Of a stretch of DNA of 64,000 bases, positions 18,509 to 27,900 are shown one piece after another. The first letter of the stretch is position 1, and each line of letters opens with the position of its first letter. The position numbers and the translations under genes are program-made. The DNA is from Mucilaginibacter oryzae. GTDB taxonomy: Bacteria > Bacteroidota > Bacteroidia > Sphingobacteriales > Sphingobacteriaceae. Location: the NCBI RefSeq assembly GCF_003148845.1, contig NZ_QGHA01000002.1, forward strand, positions 852,974 to 916,973, given 5' to 3'. The notes under the pieces were generated by a model. It was not told the origin of the DNA. It saw nothing but the letters and a program-made list of their open reading frames with translations, and searched no databases.

Positions 18509-18668
18509 AGATAGTAAAAAGTTTAAGGCGGTTTATAATTGCGGTTAACAATACAAATAAATGTATTTTTTACAGATGTAAAAGGTTTTATTTAACTGTT
18601 TGTATGCAAAATGTGCCGGCGGTATGTAAAAATACCGTTATAAAGCTCAAACCAAATAGTTTATAAAA

Positions 18669-18706
18669 GCAAAAGCGGCTTATAGCTTTCTATAAACCGC
18701 TTTTGC
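18669..18706 (-). terminator. Hairpin terminator downstream of the PAP2/haloperoxidase gene
   Basis: Arms 18669-18685 (GCAAAAGCGGCTTATAG) and 18690-18706 pair over 17 bp with one mismatch and a CTTT loop. It lies 15 bases past the stop at 18722 on the minus strand and so ends the 23401-18722 operon. The weak T tract makes the exact efficiency uncertain. Confidence 0.6.
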
Positions 18707-18721
18707 TAAACGTAAAATTCT

Positions 18722-20041
18722 TTAATGCAGATCAATACTTAGTTTGCTTAACACCCTGTTGCCCACTTTATTTCCCTGCATGACACCGTTATCAATAGCA
18801 TCCATAAAATGGATACCGCCCCAAAAGCGCGATATGGCGGCTTCTTTAGCCGCTTGCGTAAAGGAAGCGAAGCGCCTTGGCGGTACCCCGTAACTTACCT
18901 CCACATTATCGGTATATGCAAAATTATTACCGAAATAATGCGTAAGGATAACCGCTGATGTACTTGAAACCACCGAATGCCCGCTGATATACTCCGGGAA
19001 AGGCGGTGTTTGCAGCAGCGGTTTCCAATGCGGATCGATGTATTTGCGGATGGCCGTTTCGGGGCGGATGCGGTTGGTGCGGTATTTATCGTCCCAGCAG
19101 CAAATAAAAGCATCCATCAAGCCTATGGCGACAACGGTGTTCACCTCCATTGTTTTGGCGAAAGAGGCATTGCTTTGCCTGCAGGCTATATTGGCAATAC
19201 CCATCCAATGCGCCCCCGGCGAAATTTTCTTTAAACCGATAAGCATATGACCATCGTTTTGAACGGCAAAAGGGTTGCAATCCCAAAAGTTGGCTATATC
19301 CTTTTCTTCCTGCTTTAAACCGCTTCCGCTTTTAGCGTAGCTCATTAACAGGAATTTATAAAAAGCCGAATTTTTATCGGTAGAAAAAGGAATTGGCGGA
19401 TCCGGAACAAACTGTGCTGCCGAATCAAGTGTAAAAGGCCTCACCGTATTAAAATAAGGCTCAACCGGCAACATATAGGCCGGCGGGGTTAGGTCCCAAC
19501 TGCCGGGAGTGCCCTTGAGCTTATAGCGCGGATAGTTGCTTATTTTCCGATAGTTATCGGCCTTGGCGTAAGTCAGGATCTTTTTGCTGATCAGTTTCGC
19601 GTAGCTTTTTGAACTGTCGATTATTGCGTCGCTGAAACCGATCCTTCTGCACGAATCTACAAAGAGTTCCTCCTTTTTAAGCATTAAACTGCCCGAAGGT
19701 TGAAGCTTGGCGGCTGTTTCATACATAGCGAGTACCGCGCTCAGCTCATTACTATATCCCGAAATTTGTTTGGGCACATCAATTACAGGATAATCATTTA
19801 GTTTACCCCGCAAACTTTTTACCTGTTTATTGTCCCGGCTTACTACTTCGTATCCCGCCAGGCAGGTGTAGGCAAAAAAGCGGGAGGCCAATGGTGGGTT
19901 GGTAACATCATGGATCATTACATCAGCCATTTGGTTAATTACCTTACCGATATCGCGGTTGCCCAACCGCGGCGGTGGTGTTTTGTGGCAGCCGCTTAAT
20001 GCTAATAAACCTGATACCCATATGCATATATTTCTTTTCAT
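18722..20041 (-). CDS. Vanadium-haloperoxidase/PAP2-superfamily lipoprotein
   Basis: The 439-residue protein has a lipobox (LLALSGCHK) and so is a lipoprotein. Its C-terminal half carries the complete vanadate/phosphate pocket of the superfamily: K-x6-RP (Lys319 to Arg326-Pro in DKYRTNRIRP), SGH (His355 in PEYISGHSVV) and SR-x4-GIH (Arg405, His411 in SRFWGGIHF). Members act either as vanadium-dependent haloperoxidases or as acid phosphatases; the residues do not decide which, although the long lipoprotein form follows the haloperoxidase-like group common in Bacteroidota. It is 6 bases after the FG-GAP/ASPIC lipoprotein gene, so the two are one operon and likely act together on the cell surface or in the periplasm. 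Confidence 0.8.
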   Translation of the reverse strand: MKRNICIWVSGLLALSGCHKTPPPRLGNRDIGKVINQMADVMIHDVTNPPLASRFFAYTCLAGYEVVSRDNKQVKSLRGKLNDYPVIDVPKQISGYSNELSAVLAMYETAAKLQPSGSLMLKKEELFVDSCRRIGFSDAIIDSSKSYAKLISKKILTYAKADNYRKISNYPRYKLKGTPGSWDLTPPAYMLPVEPYFNTVRPFTLDSAAQFVPDPPIPFSTDKNSAFYKFLLMSYAKSGSGLKQEEKDIANFWDCNPFAVQNDGHMLIGLKKISPGAHWMGIANIACRQSNASFAKTMEVNTVVAIGLMDAFICCWDDKYRTNRIRPETAIRKYIDPHWKPLLQTPPFPEYISGHSVVSSTSAVILTHYFGNNFAYTDNVEVSYGVPPRRFASFTQAAKEAAISRFWGGIHFMDAIDNGVMQGNKVGNRVLSKLSIDLH

Positions 20042-20047
20042 AACCTG

Positions 20048-23000
20048 TTACTGTTGTTTATAGGCCTTAAGACCGCCTTGATCCGTACTGAAAAGAAGCA
20101 TATTTTTTAATTGAAGTACGCTTCTTACATCTCCTTTTAAGTTAAAGCCCGATTCGGGTTGGTTTACATAGCTGTAACCGCCTTTTCCATCGCCCTTAAG
20201 TAATACGCCGTAATTGGCATCGTATTTACCAAAACGGATGCGGGCGTGGTTTAGGTTACCGCAAAGCAGCAGGTCGTTTTTGCCATCATGGTCATAATCA
20301 AGGATAGTGATGGTATAAACCGGGGCGTACTGGGCCTGGGCAGGCAGGTTATTTTCATGCAATTTACCTTGCGCATTGCTCAGGAAAAAGCTTGTAGCTA
20401 AATGATTGGCACTGAGTTTTTTTACCCCCTGTAATTCTTCGGCGGTAAAGATCTTATCAACGGTAGCATCGGCATAGCTTTTATAATCAGGAAAACGGCC
20501 CCTCATGATGCTCATCTGATCAAGCATTTCATCGCGGGTGACATACGGGTAACTAACATGTTGGATATAAAAGCAAAGGATGGGATCCACAGAGCCATTG
20601 TCATCAAAATCTTTGTATAACATTTCGGCAGGTTCAGCATCGGTAGCTTTACATTGGGTATTGAGACCGATGTTACCCGCTATAATATCGGGGTGCCCAT
20701 CATGGTTAATATCGCTTATCGTGATGCAGTTCCACCAGCCTGTATATTTTTTATCAAAATATTTTCCGGTAGCATCGGTTAGCTTCGCGTTGTTATTTTC
20801 AAAAATGGTGATCGGCATCCATTCGCCCACCAACACCAGGTCGGGCTTTTGATCCCCGTTCATGTCTACCCAGGCGGCATCGGTTATCATGCCGATATTT
20901 TTTATGGCCGGGTTGTAATTAGCCGTTTGGTTGCTGAAATGGCCTTTGCCATCATTAATTAAAATATAGCTCTCCGGCGCTTCGGGATACTGCCCGGGTA
21001 TTACCCGGCCTCCTACAAACAGGTCCGCAAAACCATCCCCGTTAATATCTGCCGCTTTTACGCAGCTTTTGCTGCCGGTCATTTTTGGCAGCGCCTGCGC
21101 GGCCTTGGTAAAATTACCCCCGCCATTGTTAAGGTAAAGCCTGTCCTGTAATAAAGGGTCATCCACTTTGTAATCGGCGTACCCACCAGAGGCCACGTAT
21201 AAGTCAGGTTTGCCATCGTTATTAACATCAACAAAAAGTGCGGCTGCGTCAGTGCTTTTTTGGTCGGCCGTAAATGCTGCGTTGGCTTTAGCGGTAAACT
21301 TACCATCCTTTTGCTGCAGGTATAAAGCACCCGGCAGCCCATCGTGGCCACCAACATACACATCTTCTAAACCATCGCCGTTAACATCAGCTTTGGCAAG
21401 GCAGGTGCCCGAAAAGGATATCGAATTGGGTAATAAAGGCTGCCGTTTAAAATCGTTGGTTGTATTTTCGATTTGATGCGTTATTATGGGCGAAGCTGTT
21501 TCTTTAAATACGGGTTTTATCGCTTTAAGGAACGGTTTTGTGCCTTTGGCATCCTGTTCATTCAAGGTAACCTGCCTATCTGCCTTTACATTGGTGAGTA
21601 ATTGCGAACCACCCCTTTGCCAGGTAACCCTTAATGAATCAATTACCTGATTAGCACCCATGCCAAAGTGTAATACGGATGATACGGTAGATTGATAACC
21701 ACGGGTTGGCATCTGTTCAAGCAGTTGTTGTTTGCCTTTACTATAAACAGAAACTTTAGCGCCTATGCCCTGCGTATTCCCGCCTGCGCCCTTAAGGCTG
21801 ACTGCTAAATAATGATTGCTATTTTGCGCGGATGCCTGGTTTTCATATACAAACGCAGGTTGGTTAATGTTGTTAATCACCAGATCAAGATCGCCATCAT
21901 TATCCAGGTCGGCATAGGCCGCCCCGTTGCTGTTTGATGGCATGGTAATACCCCATTGGCTGCTTACATTGCTGAACATGGCATTACCTTCATTTTTAAA
22001 AAAATAACTCTTAACCTGCGACGACGGCATTTGGTTTACAATATTGAGCAGATCTTCGCGCATTACCCGCCTGTCTTTCAGGTTATCGCCCATAAACTTT
22101 AAAAAGTCCATATTGGTATAATCGCGCGTGTAGCCGTTGCTTACAAAAAGATCTTTCCAGCCGTCGTTATCATAATCGGCAAAGAGCGGAGCCCAGCTCC
22201 AGTCGGTATTGGAAACACCGGCCAGTTGCCCAACCTCGCTAAAGGTATTGTTGCCGTTATTGATCTGCAGCATATTACGCATATACTGGTAATAAAAGCC
22301 TACCTTCAGGTTCAGATCAAACGCCTCATAATTATCAATACCAAAAAGCAGCTTTTGGCGCTTATTATCTTCGGGCAGCATATCCAGCGTATAAATATCG
22401 GGCTTGCCGTCGTTATTGATGTCTGTTACATCGTTGCCCATTGAGTAAAATGAGGTATGGCCCATTTGCTTTTGCAGTTCATCCGTAAAAGCGCCCTTCG
22501 CGTTGTTGATATACAACCTGTCGGGCACGCTGTAATCGTTAGAAATATAAATGTCAGGCCAGCCATCGTCGTTAATATCGGCAATCCCGGCAGCCAGGCC
22601 ATATGATAGCGGATTGTTTACGATACCGGCTTTTTCGGTAATATCAATAAACCGGTTATTGTCATTTCTTAATAAACGGATACCCGATTCAGCATCCCTT
22701 TTCGCGGCCATATCTTTTACAAAAGCCTCATCCATAATGCTGATACGGCCGGGATTGTGGTTGATCAGCAACAGGTCGAGGTCGCCATCCCTGTCGTAAT
22801 CAAAAAAATAAGCCTGGGTACTGAAGGATGGAAAATCTAAACCATAGTCGGCCGTCATGTCCTTAAACACCGGGACTCCGGCCGCGTTGTTCCCCTGGTT
22901 TATCAATAACTGGTTGACCCGTTTTTCGGCGCGCACTTTACCAGAATAGCATATGTACAGATCAAGCTTACCATCGCCGTTCACATCGGCCATCGTTACC

Positions 23001-23401
23001 CCGGTTTTCCAGGGGCCCGGCCTACCGGCTACGCCTGCTTCGGCAGTTACATCCTTAAATTGCAGTTTCCCCTGGTTCAGGTATAGTTTATTATCGGTCA
23101 TATTGCCGGTAAAATACACGTCGGGCAGGCCGTCGCCATTTAAATCGCCGGTAGCAACGCCTCCCCCATTATAAAAATATTCGTACATGAGTACGTTGGT
23201 ATTTAAGCCTTCGGTTAAAGTGTTAGCGAAATCAATATGGGTTTGTTCGGGAGCAAGCAGTTTAAACAGCGGGGTATTTGTATCTGCAACAGGCTTGTTA
23301 TTGCCGCAACCGGCAAATATTGCTGAATAAAAAAGCCAATGGATCAAAAACCACCCAGTTGTTCGCTGTTGCAGCGAAGGAGTACGCCGGAATATCTTCA
23401 T
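20048..23401 (-). CDS. FG-GAP/VCBS and ASPIC (CRTAC1-like) lipoprotein
   Basis: The 1117-residue protein starts with a hydrophobic segment and a probable lipobox (AIFAGCGN, Cys near 32). Eleven or so calcium-type repeats follow, for example GDLNGDGLPDVYFT, DVNGDGKLDLYI, DYDRDGDLDLLLINHN, DLDNDGDLDLVI and DYDHDGKNDLLLCGN. These are FG-GAP/VCBS blades with the DxNxDG motif. Between blade sets lies the ASPIC/UnbV domain (GIGAKVSVYSKGKQQLLEQ, near residue 570). Likely extracellular or surface-exposed, with Ca-binding propellers. Such proteins occur in tandem with PAP2/haloperoxidase-like genes; the role is not established. Promoter unseen. Confidence 0.85.
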   Translation of the reverse strand: MKIFRRTPSLQQRTTGWFLIHWLFYSAIFAGCGNNKPVADTNTPLFKLLAPEQTHIDFANTLTEGLNTNVLMYEYFYNGGGVATGDLNGDGLPDVYFTGNMTDNKLYLNQGKLQFKDVTAEAGVAGRPGPWKTGVTMADVNGDGKLDLYICYSGKVRAEKRVNQLLINQGNNAAGVPVFKDMTADYGLDFPSFSTQAYFFDYDRDGDLDLLLINHNPGRISIMDEAFVKDMAAKRDAESGIRLLRNDNNRFIDITEKAGIVNNPLSYGLAAGIADINDDGWPDIYISNDYSVPDRLYINNAKGAFTDELQKQMGHTSFYSMGNDVTDINNDGKPDIYTLDMLPEDNKRQKLLFGIDNYEAFDLNLKVGFYYQYMRNMLQINNGNNTFSEVGQLAGVSNTDWSWAPLFADYDNDGWKDLFVSNGYTRDYTNMDFLKFMGDNLKDRRVMREDLLNIVNQMPSSQVKSYFFKNEGNAMFSNVSSQWGITMPSNSNGAAYADLDNDGDLDLVINNINQPAFVYENQASAQNSNHYLAVSLKGAGGNTQGIGAKVSVYSKGKQQLLEQMPTRGYQSTVSSVLHFGMGANQVIDSLRVTWQRGGSQLLTNVKADRQVTLNEQDAKGTKPFLKAIKPVFKETASPIITHQIENTTNDFKRQPLLPNSISFSGTCLAKADVNGDGLEDVYVGGHDGLPGALYLQQKDGKFTAKANAAFTADQKSTDAAALFVDVNNDGKPDLYVASGGYADYKVDDPLLQDRLYLNNGGGNFTKAAQALPKMTGSKSCVKAADINGDGFADLFVGGRVIPGQYPEAPESYILINDGKGHFSNQTANYNPAIKNIGMITDAAWVDMNGDQKPDLVLVGEWMPITIFENNNAKLTDATGKYFDKKYTGWWNCITISDINHDGHPDIIAGNIGLNTQCKATDAEPAEMLYKDFDDNGSVDPILCFYIQHVSYPYVTRDEMLDQMSIMRGRFPDYKSYADATVDKIFTAEELQGVKKLSANHLATSFFLSNAQGKLHENNLPAQAQYAPVYTITILDYDHDGKNDLLLCGNLNHARIRFGKYDANYGVLLKGDGKGGYSYVNQPESGFNLKGDVRSVLQLKNMLLFSTDQGGLKAYKQQ

Positions 23402-23494
23402 TTTTTGGTTTAATTAGCTACGGCTATAGGTGGCCGGAAAATTGGTGTCAATATAACAATTATTCCGGGTTCACTGCAAATAATAAAATGCTTC

Positions 23495-23513
23495 TAAAAA
23501 AGGCTCAAAGCCT
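23495..23513 (-). terminator. Rho-independent terminator after the receiver-PAS-DHp gene
   Basis: On the minus strand AGGCT-TTG-AGCCT is followed by TTTTTT (plus-strand arms 23501-23505 and 23509-23513, A tract 23495-23500). It is 23 bases after the stop at 23537. Confidence 0.65.
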
Positions 23514-23536
23514 GGTGATAACCGGTTGCCAGTAAG

Positions 23537-24538
23537 TTATAAGCCAGAAAGATTTGACGTATCCGTTATTTTTTTAATTACGTCGTCCAGTTCATAAGCA
23601 GAGGAAAGAATATAGTCGAGTACTTGCTGTTTATCGGTAACAGTTGGGTCATCTATCAGTGGTACCAATCCCATGATCCTGCACAGAGGTGCGCGTATAA
23701 TATGTGATTGTATCCAGGAGATCTCTTTAAGCCTTTTATTTTGCTCTTCTATGGCTTTAACGTGTTTTAACTGTTCTGTTATATCAGTGGCTATTACCAG
23801 GTTAGCGTTTCGGCCTTTATATTGTATTGGCGATACCTGGATTTTTACAGTTATTAATTCGCCACTCTTTTTTTTGTGGATATACACTTCCCGGGCTATT
23901 TCTTCAGGGTTTGCCCCGGCTTTGGCAAGGCTATTCAGCAGGTGCGGTATTTCCTCGGGGGGCCTGATATCTTTCAACGTCATAACAGAAAACTCCGCAT
24001 AGCTGAATCCGTAATGGTTTACCGTGGCCTGGTTAACATCCAGAAACCTCATTGTTTCAATATCCATCACCCACATGGGTAACGGACTGAAATTAAATAA
24101 GTTACTGCTATGCCTTTCGGAGTTCTGTAATTCAATGATCTTCTTTTTACGTTCAATACTGTATAAAATGCTTTTATACAACGCAGTTGGGGTTAAATCA
24201 TCCTTCAAAAGATAATCGGCAACCCCCATTGATAATGATTTAACGCTGAAATTGATATCTGTGTAACCCGTTAACACAATCAGAGGCGACGAGCCGATCA
24301 AATCAAGAATATTTCTGATCAGTTCCTCCCCTGTTTTGTCGGGTAAAGTGAGGTCTAACAAAACAATATCAAAGGTGTTGTTTAACAACACCTCGCGGGC
24401 GGCTTCAAAATTAAAACAATGCCTGATGTGAGGCACTTCGATCTCCTCGAACAGGAAATCTTCAATAAGCGCTAAATCGCCCGCGTTGTCTTCAATAATT
24501 AAAATGCTATAATCTCTTGTATCCACCGACATTGACAT
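23537..24538 (-). CDS. Receiver-PAS-DHp protein without ATPase domain
   Basis: With the start at ATG 24536-24538 the protein has 333 residues (a longer start at 24574 would overlap the upstream gene by 34 bases). A receiver domain comes first (SILIIEDNAGDLAL, acceptor in IVLLDLTLP, LTGY switch, LLKDDL), then a PAS domain at about 140-255 (FNFSPLPMWVMDIETMRFLDV), then a DHp-like helix pair with H279 in SHIIRAPLCRIMG, followed by YILSSAYELDDVIKKI. The chain then stops with SNLSGL. No HATPase (N, G1, F, G2) box exists. It could be a phosphotransfer protein or an adaptor for the kinase two genes upstream. Third gene of the leftward signalling arm, 2 bases after the receiver gene. Confidence 0.8.
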   Translation of the reverse strand: MSMSVDTRDYSILIIEDNAGDLALIEDFLFEEIEVPHIRHCFNFEAAREVLLNNTFDIVLLDLTLPDKTGEELIRNILDLIGSSPLIVLTGYTDINFSVKSLSMGVADYLLKDDLTPTALYKSILYSIERKKKIIELQNSERHSSNLFNFSPLPMWVMDIETMRFLDVNQATVNHYGFSYAEFSVMTLKDIRPPEEIPHLLNSLAKAGANPEEIAREVYIHKKKSGELITVKIQVSPIQYKGRNANLVIATDITEQLKHVKAIEEQNKRLKEISWIQSHIIRAPLCRIMGLVPLIDDPTVTDKQQVLDYILSSAYELDDVIKKITDTSNLSGL

Positions 24539-24540
24539 GA

Positions 24541-24963
24541 TTACCTGGGGGGAATTGAAACAATGTTTATCCAAAAATCTTCTATTTTACTTACCGCGTT
24601 GATAAAGTCATTTGCTTCAATGGGCTTCACAATGTAGCAGTTAACATGATTGTTGTACGATTTGGACAAATCCTTTTCAGATGACGATGTTGTTAAAATA
24701 ATAACCGGTATATGCCGGTACTTTTCGCTGTTTTTCAAATACATCAACACCTCATGCCCACTTACTTTGGGCAGGTTAATATCCAGCAGCACAATGTCGG
24801 GCAGTAAATCCTTTGAGTTGAGGCTTTCAAAAAAATCTATCGCCTCTCTACCATCCCGCTTAATGGTTATTTCATTAATGATTTTGCTTTCACCAAGTGC
24901 TTCGGTGGTTAACAGGATATCTCCTTCATTATCCTCAACCAATAAAATACTTACCGATTTCAT
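24541..24963 (-). CDS. Single-domain response regulator (Rcp1-like)
   Basis: The 140-residue protein is one receiver domain: acidic pocket ILLVEDNEGD, phosphoacceptor Asp in DIVLLDINLPKVSG, switch residues in VIILTTSSSEKD, and the conserved Lys in CYIVKPIEAND. The length and the DGREAIDFF segment recall Rcp1-type receivers that pair with phytochrome-like or PAS/GAF kinases. It has no output domain. It overlaps the large kinase gene by 4 bases (ATGA) and is followed 2 bases later by the receiver-PAS-DHp gene. It is the likely first acceptor of phosphate from that kinase. Confidence 0.88.
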   Translation of the reverse strand: MKSVSILLVEDNEGDILLTTEALGESKIINEITIKRDGREAIDFFESLNSKDLLPDIVLLDINLPKVSGHEVLMYLKNSEKYRHIPVIILTTSSSEKDLSKSYNNHVNCYIVKPIEANDFINAVSKIEDFWINIVSIPPR

Positions 24964-27900
24964 AACTCTGTTTTCTTTATGGTAAAATAAAAGGTAGTTC
25001 CCTGTCCATAAACAGATTCAACCCAAATCTTACCTCCCAGGTTCTCTACTATTTTTTTTGTTATGGCAAGCCCCATTCCGGTTCCTGAATATTGATCCTT
25101 GTGGTGCAGCCGTTGAAATATCACGAAGATCTTATCGAAATACTGCGGCTCGATACCGATGCCGTTATCCGCTACCGAAAATTGCCAGTACTCTTCTGTT
25201 TCTTCATATTTTATTTCTATGTGTACATTCGTTTTTGGGTCGTGGTATTTTAAACTGTTACCTATTAAGTTTTGAAAAACCTGCCGCAACGGGGCCTTGT
25301 AGGTCCGCACCACCGGCATATTTGCAAACAAAACGGTTGCCTTCCCTGCTTCTATCCGTTTATGATAAAACGCCAGTATGCCTTTAATTAAGCGGTCTAC
25401 CTCAACATCATCAATATTTTCGGCCATTGATCCTACCCGCGAAAACTCAAGCAGATCAAGTATAATCTGGCGCATCCTCTTAGCGCCGTCTACAGCGAAG
25501 TTTATGTATTGCAAGCCCTTTTCGTCCAGTTTATCGTTATATTTTCTTTCAATTTGCGAAAGGAAACCTGTAACCATCCTTAACGGTTCCTGTAAATCGT
25601 GCGATGCAACGTATGCAAACTGTTCCAGTTCGGCGTTGGATGCGGTTAGCTCTTTGGTCTGACGTTTTAAACTCTCGTTTAACTCCATCAGGCGCTGATC
25701 AGAAAGCTTACGCTCGGTGATATCTTTAAAATAGACCGACAACCCCGTAGCCGATGGATAAGCGCTAATTTCGTACCACTTTTGCAGGGGATCATAAAAA
25801 TCTTCAAAATGAACGGCTTTCCCGGTTTCCACAGCCTGGTGATAGTTATGGTAGGATTTAGAATTTACCGATTCATTAAACACATTCCATAAATTGGAAT
25901 TAAGCATGATTTCCCTGGATTTGCCCAACACCTTTTCGGCCATGCTGTTCCAATAAGTTATCACCCAATTTTTATCCACTGCAAAAAAACCGTCACCAAT
26001 GCTTTCCAATATTAAGTTTCGTTCTTCCAGTATTTCCGAAGCTGCTATTTCCGCTTTTTTACGCGCATCAATTTCCTGGAAGCTACCGTAAAGCCGCAGG
26101 CACCTGCCTTTGGCAAATTCGGCCTCGCCTATTGATCTTACCCACTTATCGTGACCTTTTTGGGTAACTATTTGCACCTCAATATCCCATGATACACCTT
26201 TTTCAATGGCCTCCTTAACTTTTGCGCTGATGATATTTCTTGATTCGCCCTCTTTATAAAAGTTGATGCCTGTATCAAGGTCAGGCACAAAACCATCATC
26301 CACTTCATGGATTTCCCGGGTTACGTTAGACCAGTAAATGCTTCCCGTGCGCAAATCAAACTCCCAGCTTCCTATCCGGGCCATACTGTTGGCTTTTGCA
26401 AGCAAATCTTCAAGCTCCTTCTTTTCTGTAATATCTTTGGCAACGCAAAAAATCAAACCATCTTCAGAGGGGGCCGAGGTTGTCCAGGCAAGCCATTTGG
26501 TTTTGTGTTCCCGGGTTTCAAATCTGCATTCAAAATAAGTGGTGGCTTCTCCCTGCAGGATAGTATGGAATTGAGCAAGACAGATTTCTCTATCATCTAC
26601 ATGTATAAAATCAACGAAAGGCCTGTTTAATAATTCCAGTTCCGGGTAGCCAAGTAATGAAATCATGGCGGGGTTTACCTTTTTAAAATAACCATCTGTG
26701 CCGGTGGAACAGATCAGGTCGGGTGCAAGGGTAAAAATCTGGTCAAGTTCCTGCTCAACCTGTTTACGGCATATTTCCGCGCCAAAAGTTTGGCTAAAGC
26801 GCTCAAATAGCAAGGTATAAAAGCTTTCCGGGTAATCAGTTACCGATAACCCTAATAGGATAACCCCTATTACCTCGCCTCCAAACATTATCGGAGCCCC
26901 GTAGGCGCTGGTGATCCCGGCAATAAGCGCTTCAGGCTTACGTGCAAAAAAATCATTCCGCTGCACATCAGCGAAAAACTGTATGGCTTTGGTTTCCCAT
27001 ACCATTCCGGGCAAACCTTCTCCTTTTACAAAACTAAGTTGCGTGCCGCCTTCATTATAAAAAGACCGGGCCTCATCCGTTTCACAGTAGTTTACGGTCA
27101 GGTTAATCTTTCTCTTGTCAGACGATACCAACCAGACTTCCGCAATTTTAAAATTGCCGAAACGGGCAATTTCGCCTAAAACCCTGAACAGCATTTCTTT
27201 AAGAGTAGCCTGTTCATTAAAAATGGCGGCAATTTCGGCAAGTAAAGCCTTGTGCAAATCATTGATCTTTCGCCCGGTTATATCTCTGATAAACATGGAA
27301 ACGCCTTTGCCTGATGGATACACCCGGTTTTCCTGCCACAGGTTTAAGGGAGGATAGTAATCCTCATTACATACATATACATTACGGCTGTAAGCTTCCA
27401 TAATTGCATCGTAAGTTTTAGATCCTACAGCGTCAGGAAATAATTCCCATATATTTTTACCAATTAATGCCGCGGTAGGCATCCCCAAAAGCTTTCCGAC
27501 AGTTTTATTGGCGTAGGTATAACACATGTGTTCATCAAGGGCAATAAAACCATCTGCTATATTTTCAAGTAAATCTTCAATCTGATCGTTTTTCGCAGTT
27601 AATTCACGCTCGGCAATTTTCGTATCAGTTACATCATAAAATATTGAATAAAAACCCTTTACAACCTCATCTGCAATATCAGGAATGTATTGGGTATGTG
27701 TATAAATTTCAGTGCCTCCGGAGTTTACAAATGTTTGTTCGAAACTTTGCGGTGAGCCGGCCAACACCCCTGCAACCCTGTCCTTTAATTGCTCAAAACC
27801 TACTGCCGACATCAGATCGGCTTTATTCATACCAATAATCTCTGTGGCCGTTTTGTTAAACCAGTTGTAGTAAGCTTTATTGGCAAAAAGACATTTTAAG

